The notes: a model not told the origin generated them from the sequence alone. A DNA stretch of 5,978 bases from an uncultured Sulfurovum sp. (GCA_947313765.1 CAMZNQ010000039.1:1-5978); one strand, 5' to 3'; numbered from the stretch's first letter, positions 1-5,663 are shown. Made by a program: numbers and translations.

Positions 1-360
1 ATATTCAGGAATAAAGGTACACTCTACAAAAGTCTCAAAACGGTCAATAATCTTACCATTTTGAACCATTACAGCTCCAACTTCTATCAACTGTGATGTT
101 TCAGGTTTGCTACCATTTGTCTCAATATCAATTACACAATATTTTTGTTCAGAATATGAAGTAAAAAATGTATCTAAACGGTACTTTCCTTTCTCTTCTG
201 AAATGGGATAACCTGTTGATTGAAGTATTATAAATATAGTATCTAACTCCTCCTCAAAGAGTATTGTATTCTTTTTTGAAATACGCTCAAATGATAATTT
301 AGATAAATACCCCCCATTACGTCTAAATGCAGAGGTTAATGCATCATAAACTTTTTGCAT
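1..360 (-). CDS. DnaQ-like DEDD-family 3'-5' exonuclease, N-terminal part (runs off the left edge)
   Basis: This is the first 120 codons of a leftward gene, open to the window edge. Residues 75-83 read CVIDIETNG, the ExoI motif of DnaQ/DEDD exonucleases, with D78 and E80 as the expected metal ligands. It is followed by a typical strand pattern (LIEVGAVMVQNGKIIDRFETFV). The family removes 3' nucleotides, either as the proofreading epsilon subunit of DNA polymerase III or as a stand-alone nuclease. The later motifs (ExoII, ExoIII) lie outside the window, so the subtype is open. In E. coli epsilon the ExoI motif sits near the N-terminus; here about 74 residues precede it, possibly a helical or winged-helix domain. 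The ATG lies inside the end of trpF (17-nt overlap), with AAAGA just upstream, which suggests translational coupling. As I recall, rpe and dnaQ are also neighbours in H. pylori and C. jejuni. Confidence 0.9.
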   Translation of the reverse strand, partial: MQKVYDALTSAFRRNGGYLSKLSFERISKKNTILFEEELDTIFIILQSTGYPISEEKGKYRLDTFFTSYSEQKYCVIDIETNGSKPETSQLIEVGAVMVQNGKIIDRFETFVECTFIPEY

Positions 361-934
361 TCTTTATAAACTTACTAACCTTGGTATAATCTTTCCTACC
401 TTTAATCTTTTCAACTCCTGAACTTACATCTACACCATAAAAATTATATTTTTTTACCTCTTCTACATTTTCAGGAGTCAATCCACCTGCTAAAATTATT
501 TTAGAACAATCAACACCTTCAAACCAATCCAAATTAAGACGTTTTCCTGAACCTCCATACTCCTCACAATATACATCAACCAATCTATATCTATCGCTAT
601 ATTGTAGAATATCTTCTGCTTCTCTTGCACGAACAACAGGTATTGTTTTTGATCTTATCATATCTAAAGCCTCTTCATCTACATCAAAATGAATCTGACA
701 AAGTGTTAAATCACAATATTTTGAAATTGTGTCAATTGTATCAACTCCCTCATTTACAAAAAGACCTACTCTTCCAATGAAAGGTGGTAACTTATCAATA
801 ATTTTTTTTGCATCACTTGGTGCAATGTAACGTGGAGACTCTCTATAAAAGACAAATCCTAAAGCATCTGCTCCAACATTTATGGCTTGTAGTGCATCTT
901 GTAAATTTGTAATACCACATATCTTTACTCTCAT
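344..934 (-). CDS. trpF: Phosphoribosylanthranilate isomerase (tryptophan biosynthesis)
   Basis: This cytoplasmic TIM-barrel enzyme converts N-(5'-phosphoribosyl)anthranilate to CdRP, the third step of tryptophan synthesis from chorismate. The 196-residue length is normal for the monofunctional enzyme. The N-terminal KICGIT holds the catalytic Cys6, and D120 in RLVD is the expected general acid. The phosphate-binding loops are visible as ILAGGLTPENV (147-157) and GVDVSSGVE followed by GRKD (167-182). SPRYI near residue 33 is also typical. The usual QLHG segment is replaced by QIHFD at 80-84. The ATG is preceded by GGGAAGAG at suitable spacing. The gene lies 29 nt after rpe and overlaps the exonuclease start by 17 nt, so it sits in a non-tryptophan operon; no other trp gene is in the window. 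Confidence 0.96.
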   Translation of the reverse strand: MRVKICGITNLQDALQAINVGADALGFVFYRESPRYIAPSDAKKIIDKLPPFIGRVGLFVNEGVDTIDTISKYCDLTLCQIHFDVDEEALDMIRSKTIPVVRAREAEDILQYSDRYRLVDVYCEEYGGSGKRLNLDWFEGVDCSKIILAGGLTPENVEEVKKYNFYGVDVSSGVEKIKGRKDYTKVSKFIKNAKSL

Positions 935-963
935 ATATCTCTTCCCTTTTTAGTAGTAAAAAA

Positions 964-1608
964 TTATATCTTTAAAGAGTCAATAGCAAACTTATAACCC
1001 TTTTTATTTCCAAAAACATAAGAACCTGCGACAACAACATTCACACCTGCCTCTTTTAAAGCATAGATATTTTCGCCATTTACTCCACCATCAACCTCAA
1101 TCAAACAGTTAGGGTTATATTTATCTATTAAAACTTTTAAACGCTTTGCTCTCTCCAATACAGATGGGATAAACTTCTGTCCACCAAACCCAGGGTTAAC
1201 AGACATTAAAAGAACCATATCTACATCCTCTAAAAGAAACTCTACACTCTCTATGGGAGTATGAGGATTTAAAACAATAGCAGGTTGAATACCTAATGAA
1301 CGTATATATTGAACTAAACGATGAGGATGCTTCTCCTCTTCAATATGAAATGATATATATTTTGGTTTTAACGGTGCAAAGAGGTCAACAAAAAAGGTAT
1401 TGTTTTCAACCATTAGATGAATATCTAACGGTTTTGTAGTAGCTTTAGCAACAGCAGAGACAACAACAGGCCCAATAGTTAAGTTTGGTACAAAATGACC
1501 ATCCATAACATCTACATGAACCAAATCACATCCTGAATTACAAATCTCTTCTATATCATTAGCTAAATTTCCAAAATCAGCCGAAAGTATACTTGGAGCT
1601 ACTAACAT
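964..1608 (-). CDS. rpe: Ribulose-phosphate 3-epimerase
   Basis: This cytoplasmic TIM-barrel metalloenzyme interconverts D-ribulose 5-phosphate and D-xylulose 5-phosphate in the pentose phosphate pathway (and the Calvin cycle where present). The 214-residue length is normal. Visible motifs are APSILSADF at the N-terminus, HVDVMDGHFVPN with metal ligands H31 and D33, DIHLMVE with H64, MSVNPGFGGQKFI around 135-147 (the flexible loop over the substrate phosphate), and EVDGGVN with D173, the fourth metal and catalytic residue. The ATG is preceded by AGGATAG seven or so bases upstream. The gene heads a tight set with trpF and the exonuclease and lies 44 nt below the secreted hydrolase; a TATAAT box in that gap could start transcription here. 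Confidence 0.97.
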   Translation of the reverse strand: MLVAPSILSADFGNLANDIEEICNSGCDLVHVDVMDGHFVPNLTIGPVVVSAVAKATTKPLDIHLMVENNTFFVDLFAPLKPKYISFHIEEEKHPHRLVQYIRSLGIQPAIVLNPHTPIESVEFLLEDVDMVLLMSVNPGFGGQKFIPSVLERAKRLKVLIDKYNPNCLIEVDGGVNGENIYALKEAGVNVVVAGSYVFGNKKGYKFAIDSLKI

Positions 1609-1636
1609 TTTCTATCCTAAAGTTAATTTTTTTAAA

Positions 1637-1642
1637 ATTATA
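1637..1642 (-). promoter_or_regulatory. Candidate -10 box for rpe-trpF-exonuclease
   Basis: A perfect TATAAT lies on the minus strand in the 44-nt gap between the hydrolase stop and the rpe start. It would give a leader of about 22 nt carrying the rpe ribosome binding site. No good -35 is visible, which is usual for the main sigma factor of Campylobacterota. Chance occurrence in AT-rich DNA is possible. Confidence 0.5.
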
Positions 1643-1652
1643 GCCAAATTAA

Positions 1653-2792
1653 CTACTCTTTACTACTCTCTTTTGCCAATTCAAGCTCTTCTATCTCTAA
1701 CATTACTTTATTTAAATGTGTTGGCATATTTTTTTCAAAACCATCCCATTCCATCATCCATGGTAATTTTTTCATCACATCACCTTTAACCTCATAAGAC
1801 TCTTTATCATCATCATATGCCTTCTGACCCTCCTCTGCTAAAACCTTTAAGTAGTTTAAAAATGGGTCAATAGTCTCATCTTTTTTACCCGATTTCCCAT
1901 GACCTGGAACATATAGTTTAAAGTCAGTCTCTTTTTTAATATTCTCTAAAAGCTCTATATTTCCAAAAATGCTAGATGATTCATCAAAACTACCCAAACG
2001 ACCTTTCATCAAGTTATCTCCTAAAAAGAGAGTCATAGAATTCATGTGTGCAATAACTATATCTGTATCTGTATGTGCATCTTGTGGGTGTTGAATAATA
2101 AATTTTTGACCATCTATCTCTATTTTCTGACCATCTATTAAAGTTTTTGAAGGAAAGGCAAACTCTTTTGTCCCATCAAGATTACCTGTTGTTCTACTCA
2201 AAATACCATACCAAACCTCTGCCTCTCCCTCTTTTGATGCTTTTATCATATTTGGATGTGCATAGATATCGACATTTGGATACTTCTCAACAATAGCTTT
2301 ATTTGCAAACCAATGGTCTCCATGTTTATGTGTATTAAAAACAGCAACAATAGGTTTATCACTTATCTTCTCAATCTCTGCCAATATCTTTTTCCCTACA
2401 TTGTAGTTTCCTCCAGGGTCAACAACTATTAATCCTGTCTCTCCTCCAATTACAGCAGGATTATTCATAAATCCTTGATTCTCTTTGTTTGGACTAACTA
2501 CTGGACCATGCATAATATAGACATTATCATTAGCTTTTTCAAATTTAAATGTTCCATATTTTCCAAGTGTAAAACTATTATTATCATCTATTTTTGTAAT
2601 ATTTGACTCTTTAGTCATATTTGTATCAACTTTAGTTATATTTAATTCGCTTTTTGATGCATCTTTATCAACTAAAGCCTCCATCTTTTTTAAAGCCTCT
2701 TCCAAAATTTGTGCAGGGCTTTTATGCTCTTGAGCATATAGAGAAGTAAGTAGAGCAGATGTTATTAGTGACATAATTATTGTTTTTTTCAT
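1653..2792 (-). CDS. Secreted metallo-beta-lactamase-fold metallohydrolase with a four-sequon linker
   Basis: This is a 379-residue protein beginning MKKTIIMSL. Residues 1-20 look like a Sec signal peptide with cleavage after SLYA, so the product is probably periplasmic. A helical stretch (21-47) and a low-complexity linker (48-74) lead into an MBL-fold domain. Zinc-ligand motifs are complete: HKHGDH (155-160), H240 in AHTDTD, D259 in LGDN and H298 in VPGHG. This matches class B/glyoxalase II-like hydrolases in general; SoxH-like or 'quinoprotein relay' hydrolases are possible relatives, but the substrate cannot be read from the sequence and beta-lactamase activity should not be assumed. I chose ATG 2792, with GGAG at 2802-2799. 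An in-frame TTG at 2804 overlaps that ribosome binding site and has none of its own. The linker holds four D/E-x-N-x-S/T sequons. Confidence 0.92.
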   Translation of the reverse strand: MKKTIIMSLITSALLTSLYAQEHKSPAQILEEALKKMEALVDKDASKSELNITKVDTNMTKESNITKIDDNNSFTLGKYGTFKFEKANDNVYIMHGPVVSPNKENQGFMNNPAVIGGETGLIVVDPGGNYNVGKKILAEIEKISDKPIVAVFNTHKHGDHWFANKAIVEKYPNVDIYAHPNMIKASKEGEAEVWYGILSRTTGNLDGTKEFAFPSKTLIDGQKIEIDGQKFIIQHPQDAHTDTDIVIAHMNSMTLFLGDNLMKGRLGSFDESSSIFGNIELLENIKKETDFKLYVPGHGKSGKKDETIDPFLNYLKVLAEEGQKAYDDDKESYEVKGDVMKKLPWMMEWDGFEKNMPTHLNKVMLEIEELELAKESSKE

Positions 2793-2815
2793 TTTTATCT
2801 CCAAAAATTTTATGT

Positions 2816-2821
2816 ATTATA
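2816..2821 (-). promoter_or_regulatory. Candidate -10 box for the secreted hydrolase
   Basis: A TATAAT on the minus strand lies 24 nt before the hydrolase ATG. It would give a leader of about 17 nt that includes the GGAG site. No strong -35 is visible. The remaining divergent spacer (to 2975) is extremely AT-rich and holds a 17-nt palindrome at 2927-2943 that could be chance. Confidence 0.5.
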
Positions 2822-2975
2822 ATATAATTTACTAATAGTTATAACGATTCTTTGATAATTTAAATATAAAATAATTCTATTCAGTGTAAGATGAAACAGT
2901 TAATAAAATTAATATATTCTGTTGTTAAATTATTAAATAATTTTTATTACTTTAAGAGAATAAAGGATATAAGAA

Positions 2976-3332
2976 GTGATTATAAAAACAAAACATAGTA
3001 TGCAGAAGATGTCTCAACGTGGAATGCATAAAGATTTACTTGATATTGTATTGATTCTTGGTACATTAAGAAATGATAAAGTTATTTTAAATAAAAAAAT
3101 CTGTGATAAAGTTCTAAAAAAATTAGATAAACAGAATAAAAAAGTAAAGCGTAAAAAAAATAGATTACATATTTCAAGGTTAACTGATTATAGAAATACT
3201 ATTTTAAAAATTCGAGACAAAGGTGGAGTTACCCTTGTCGTTATGGGAGATGTGCTTATCACACTCTACAATACAGATATAAAATTAAAACGAAAAAGAC
3301 GAGGAAGAGCTAGAAGAAAGTATATTCTCTAA
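2976..3332 (+). CDS. DUF4258-like small basic protein (toxin-like fold, function unknown)
   Basis: This is a 118-residue basic protein. The N-terminal TKHSMQKMSQRGMHKDLLDIVLILG matches the pattern of DUF4258 proteins (H, R/K-M, Q-R-G, then a helix ending in G). The later KIRDKGGVTLVVMGDVLITLYNTD matches the paired beta strands that end this domain. DUF4258 is small and often toxin-like (RelE/BrnT-like in context), but no antitoxin-like partner gene sits beside it here, so a toxin role is only a possibility. A Lys-rich stretch (40-63) separates the two halves, and the tail (103-115) is almost all Lys/Arg, suggesting nucleic-acid binding. The GTG start is chosen because AAAGGAT (2962-2968) lies 7 nt upstream and the TKH motif precedes the next Met codon (3000), which has no ribosome binding site. 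The 3' end overlaps the convergent protease gene by 48 nt. Confidence 0.8.
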   Translation: MIIKTKHSMQKMSQRGMHKDLLDIVLILGTLRNDKVILNKKICDKVLKKLDKQNKKVKRKKNRLHISRLTDYRNTILKIRDKGGVTLVVMGDVLITLYNTDIKLKRKRRGRARRKYIL

Positions 3333-4250
3333 GCCTAAGTCTACTTTAATTTCAGGTAAAAATGAGGGTTCTTTCTCTAATTTAATATCTACAAAGTCAA
3401 TATCTGTACCATTAAAATCTGCTCTAATATCTTTTTTAACACGATATAGCGAAGAGATTTTATCTACTAAAATACCTTGTATAGTTGGTACATTTGCAAT
3501 AAATATTTTTCCCTCTGCAAAAGGTAATATATCCTCTTTTTTAAGCCCACGATTATTAGCAACTGATTGTACAAAGTTATCATAGGTTGGCTTTAGAAGA
3601 TGTTCGGTCATATATTTTCTATTCTCGTCATCTATCTTAGCAAACATTGTAATTGGTTTTTTAAACTTTCCAGCAGCCATAAAATCTTCCTCTACACCTA
3701 CTTTTTTTGCTAACTCACCAAAATTATAGTGAGGCATAATAACTCCAATAGAACCTACAATAGCATTTTTATTTGCAATAAGTGGTTTGATAGCCGAAGC
3801 AATATAGTATCCTCCACTAGCAGCAATTGAGTCTATATACATAGTGATAGGCAACTCTTTTTGATACTCTTTTAGATACTCACTAAGCTCTTCACTAGCC
3901 GTTGGAGAACCACCTGGTGAACCCATAATGAAAAGTACAGACCGATAAGATTTATCATCTTTAATCTTATCCATCTTCTCCATAACCGTAGTTGTAAACT
4001 CTTCAGTCACAGGTTTATTGTAGCGAATAATTGCTACTTTGTTTTCAGATGTACCATTCTCTTTAAAAAGACCTGATTTAGAAAATAGAGAAAAGATAAA
4101 GATAATCTCTGCAATTAAGATTATACCTACTATCCAAGATTTTAAATTTGATATGAATATCTGCTTCTCTAAGGCTTTTATCTCTTTTTTATGTACTTTC
4201 TCTTTTTCACGGAAAAGTCTATATTCATAGTTAGATTCATTCTCTTGCAA
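3285..4250 (-). CDS. sppA: Membrane-anchored S49-family serine protease (SppA-type signal peptide peptidase)
   Basis: This 321-residue protein belongs to the short, single-domain SppA class, whose members degrade cleaved signal peptides and other membrane-associated peptides. Residues 1-36 are charged and probably cytoplasmic with coiled-coil character. Residues 37-56 form one membrane span, so the catalytic domain faces the periplasm. SPGG (111-114), SIAASGGYYIAS with nucleophile S145, VGSIGVI (165-171), and GKFK with base K197 are all present. The 52-residue Ser-Lys spacing matches Bacillus subtilis SppA (S147/K199, as I recall). The start is TTG: AAAGGAT lies 5 nt upstream and no in-frame ATG exists before residue 90. 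The last residues are a run of seven Ser then FSF, created where the gene reads antisense through the end of its convergent neighbour. AT-rich -10-like hexamers occur at 4321-4334. Confidence 0.93.
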   Translation of the reverse strand: MQENESNYEYRLFREKEKVHKKEIKALEKQIFISNLKSWIVGIILIAEIIFIFSLFSKSGLFKENGTSENKVAIIRYNKPVTEEFTTTVMEKMDKIKDDKSYRSVLFIMGSPGGSPTASEELSEYLKEYQKELPITMYIDSIAASGGYYIASAIKPLIANKNAIVGSIGVIMPHYNFGELAKKVGVEEDFMAAGKFKKPITMFAKIDDENRKYMTEHLLKPTYDNFVQSVANNRGLKKEDILPFAEGKIFIANVPTIQGILVDKISSLYRVKKDIRADFNGTDIDFVDIKLEKEPSFLPEIKVDLGLENILSSSSSSSFSF

Positions 4251-4377
4251 TAAATATCCTTTTATTTTTTAAAATATATTAACATAAAAAACTTTGTATC
4301 TCTCTATTTTTTTAAAGTAGCTTATAATATAATAGGATTTACTTACGTTTTAAGTACGATTTAAACTATTCTCTTCT

Positions 4378-5106
4378 TTATCTCATTTTAATTAATCTTC
4401 TAACTTTTTTTATCTCATTTAAATTAATTTCATCTTCAAGTATATCTAATTCATCATTCATGTAGCTATCTCCCCAAGGAGATATAATAGCAGAAGAACT
4501 TGCCATATCAGCATCTGATGAATTACTTACAACAACAAATGTTTGATTCATAATTGCTAATGCTTGTGAAAGTGTTTCGAGATGTTTTTTTCTAGGTTTA
4601 CCCCAACGTGCAGGAATTAAAATAATATCTGTTCCCTCTAACTCTCTCCATAACTCTTTAAAACGTAATTCAAAACAGATTAATATACCGTAAGATATAC
4701 CATTAATATTGAATTTAACCATATCCTCTCTTAACCCTGCTTTAAAATATTTTCTCTCTTCTCCAAGTGTAAAGAGTCTATATTTATTCTGTTTATGCAC
4801 TACTTCATGATTGTGGATAACAATAGCTTGATTTACAAACTCTTTATTCTCTTTTTTTGTCATGGTTAAAACTAAAATCTTATCAGAAACAGCTTCTAAA
4901 AGTTTTACTAAAGCGATATTGTAAAAGGTTGCTACATCCTCAAAATGTTCATAGTCAAAATTGGTAAGAGAGAGTTCAGGTGCAACAATTAAATTCGCAT
5001 TTGATGTTTTAATGTAAAAGAGAAGTTTTTCTAAGTTTTCTATATATGTTTTTTCTGTTTTAATTTGTAGTGTGGCAACATTAATAGTTTTGTTTTGATT
5101 GTTCAT
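4378..5106 (-). CDS. Nitrilase-superfamily carbon-nitrogen hydrolase
   Basis: This is a 242-residue cytoplasmic hydrolase of the nitrilase superfamily, which cleaves non-peptide C-N bonds (amides, nitriles, carbamoyl groups). The catalytic Glu-Lys-Cys set is visible: E44 in VAPELSL, K108 in HKQNKYRLF, and C144 in ILICFELRF, where CYD-RF is more usual. GEERKYFKAG (115-124) after the lysine and the terminal LNEIKKVRRL are also family-typical. It is slightly shorter than most members (about 260-280). The omega-amidase/Nit2-like branch is a plausible home, but the substrate is unknown and no pathway partner is adjacent. The ATG has a strong AAAGGAGT at 5118-5111, 5 nt away. The gene stands alone, downstream of a long folded leader that may control translation. 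Confidence 0.9.
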   Translation of the reverse strand: MNNQNKTINVATLQIKTEKTYIENLEKLLFYIKTSNANLIVAPELSLTNFDYEHFEDVATFYNIALVKLLEAVSDKILVLTMTKKENKEFVNQAIVIHNHEVVHKQNKYRLFTLGEERKYFKAGLREDMVKFNINGISYGILICFELRFKELWRELEGTDIILIPARWGKPRKKHLETLSQALAIMNQTFVVVSNSSDADMASSSAIISPWGDSYMNDELDILEDEINLNEIKKVRRLIKMR

Positions 5107-5111
5107 AAATA

Positions 5112-5133
5112 CTCCTTTGAGATATCCTTATCT
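5112..5133 (-). promoter_or_regulatory. Hairpin with AGGA loop directly before the nitrilase Shine-Dalgarno
   Basis: On the minus strand, AGATA (5133-5129) pairs with TATCT (5124-5120) around an AGGA loop. The Shine-Dalgarno AAAGGAG follows at once. Two GGA motifs, one in a hairpin loop and one in the ribosome binding site, resemble CsrA targets. They are also both complementary to the CUCCUC loop further upstream. Confidence 0.35.
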
Positions 5134-5226
5134 TAAATAGAAAAAACGTGATAGCTTCATATTGTGCCTTACTAAAGGAAAAATGGGAAAAGTTAAAGAT
5201 TATAAATATATAAAATATAAAACTAT

Positions 5227-5276
5227 CTATGAGAGTCACGTGGGAAATATTGAGGAGAATATCATGACCCTCATGG
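5227..5276 (-). promoter_or_regulatory. Folded RNA leader element with CUCCUC apical loop (5' UTR of nitrilase gene, or small RNA)
   Basis: On the minus strand AUGAGGGUCAUG (5274-5263) pairs with CGUGACUCUCAU (5240-5229): 12 continuous pairs, two of them G-U. Then comes a one-sided bulge UUCCCA (5246-5241), a 5-bp stem AUAUU/AAUAU, and a six-base loop CUCCUC (5257-5252). On the plus strand the two G-U pairs become A-C mismatches (the C-A at 5275/5228 would be G-U there), so the 12-bp stem is intact only in leftward RNA. The loop is complementary to AGGAG in the nitrilase Shine-Dalgarno (5116-5112). I do not recognise a named riboswitch class in it. Confidence 0.5.
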
Positions 5277-5280
5277 CGAA

Positions 5281-5327
5281 AGTATATCTCTACAATGTGT
5301 TTCAATCGTGAACGATATTTTTTTTTT
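5281..5327 (-). promoter_or_regulatory. Candidate nitrilase promoter: TATACT -10 with A10 tract upstream
   Basis: TATACT (5286-5281, minus strand) would start RNA near A5274, the first base of the 12-bp stem, giving a leader of about 168 nt. A run of ten A (5327-5318) then falls at about -44 to -53, where an UP-like element would lie. No good -35 is seen at 17-bp spacing (TTGAAA is at 13 bp). A second possible -10, TATAAT at 5204-5199, would skip the hairpin. Confidence 0.4.
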
Positions 5328-5351
5328 AGAAAAACTCTATAAATCTAAATG

Positions 5352-5399
5352 TTAAAATATATTTTAAGTTTATTTATGTTAAACTTTAATATATATTAA
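5352..5399. promoter_or_regulatory. Two AT palindromes and candidate -10 before the small membrane protein gene
   Basis: TTAAAATATATTTTAA (5352-5367) and TTAATATATATTAA (5386-5399) are perfect palindromes whose centres are 33 bp apart, about three helical turns. The second covers a rightward -10-like TATATT (5392-5397), which would give a leader of about 30 nt. An 8-bp inverted repeat AACTTTAA/TTAAAGTT (5382-5389, 5403-5410) surrounds it. This could be an operator, but AT-rich DNA produces such palindromes by chance. Confidence 0.3.
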
Positions 5400-5433
5400 T
5401 ATTTAAAGTTGAAAATAATTTAAAGGAGAAAAA

Positions 5434-5607
5434 ATGTATTACAGTTCAAATGAAAAAAATAGTATTTATTATAATGGGTTTATAGAAGAGATTGAAGAGT
5501 TAGAAGAGTCTAGTAATGATTTTTCATTTAAGACAATTTTTAAAATTGGATTTATTACTATGGGAATAGTTAGCATTATAACTATAAATATTTTTACTTT
5601 ATTATAA
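5434..5607 (+). CDS. 57-residue single-span membrane protein, function unknown
   Basis: This short gene starts MYYSSNEKNS and ends at TAA. A strong AAAGGAGA lies at 5422-5429, 4 nt before the ATG. Residues 1-35 are polar, with a notable acidic cluster EEIEELEE (18-25). Residues 38-57 are one hydrophobic segment running to the C-terminus (GFITMGIVSIITINIFTLL), preceded by K33 and K37. That is a tail-anchored, N-in arrangement with a cytoplasmic acidic face. I do not recognise a family. It is transcribed away from the nitrilase gene, has no close downstream gene, and is followed after about 60 nt by a terminator-like hairpin, so it is probably monocistronic. The ribosome binding site and the coherent soluble-plus-membrane pattern argue for a real gene. 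Confidence 0.7.
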   Translation: MYYSSNEKNSIYYNGFIEEIEELEESSNDFSFKTIFKIGFITMGIVSIITINIFTLL

Positions 5608-5663
5608 AATTAAGGCTTAGTTTGACGAGTATATAATATTGAAATATATAGTTTTATGATTGT

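Larger units (their letters stand above)
5107..5433. other. 327-nt divergent spacer between the nitrilase and small membrane protein genes
   Basis: This stretch probably holds no conserved protein gene. Reading leftward it contains a candidate promoter (5281-5327), a large RNA hairpin (5227-5276), a small hairpin (5120-5133) and the nitrilase ribosome binding site. Reading rightward it contains two perfect palindromes and the promoter of the small membrane protein. A rightward 42-codon open frame (5183-5311) has AAAGGA only 3 nt before its ATG. It ends inside the small hairpin ATCG-TGAA-CGAT (5305-5316), which is followed by ten T. It is more likely chance than a gene, though a rightward transcript ending there cannot be excluded. 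Confidence 0.6.

Noticed and set aside
1653..2792. Antibiotic-resistance beta-lactamase
   Set aside because: The zinc motifs are shared by the whole MBL superfamily. The long N-terminal linker and the lack of a resistance context give no support for beta-lactam hydrolysis.
2793..2804. Upstream TTG start for the secreted hydrolase
   Set aside because: The TTG overlaps the GGAG that serves ATG 2792 and has no ribosome binding site of its own; the signal peptide is normal from MKK.
2927..2943. 17-nt palindrome AAATTATT-A-AATAATTT as an operator
   Set aside because: It is entirely A/T in a very AT-rich spacer, so it is expected by chance.
4039..4230. Rightward 63-codon open frame
   Set aside because: It lies entirely antisense to the membrane span and N-terminus of the SppA-type protease, with no supporting motif.
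4340..4356. Inverted repeat TACTTA/TAAGTA downstream of the nitrilase gene as a terminator
   Set aside because: It is short and AT-only, and no T run follows it on the minus strand.
5081..5305. Leftward 74-codon open frame overlapping the nitrilase start
   Set aside because: It begins at TTG without a ribosome binding site, overlaps a gene with a strong start, has a Phe/Ile-rich composition typical of AT-rich noncoding DNA, and covers the proposed RNA hairpin.
5183..5311. Rightward 42-codon open frame ending in a hairpin followed by ten T
   Set aside because: The AAAGGA is only 3 nt from the ATG, the 4-bp stem is too weak for a good terminator, the product has no recognisable features, and the structural evidence favours the opposite strand. 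Kept only as an alternative reading.
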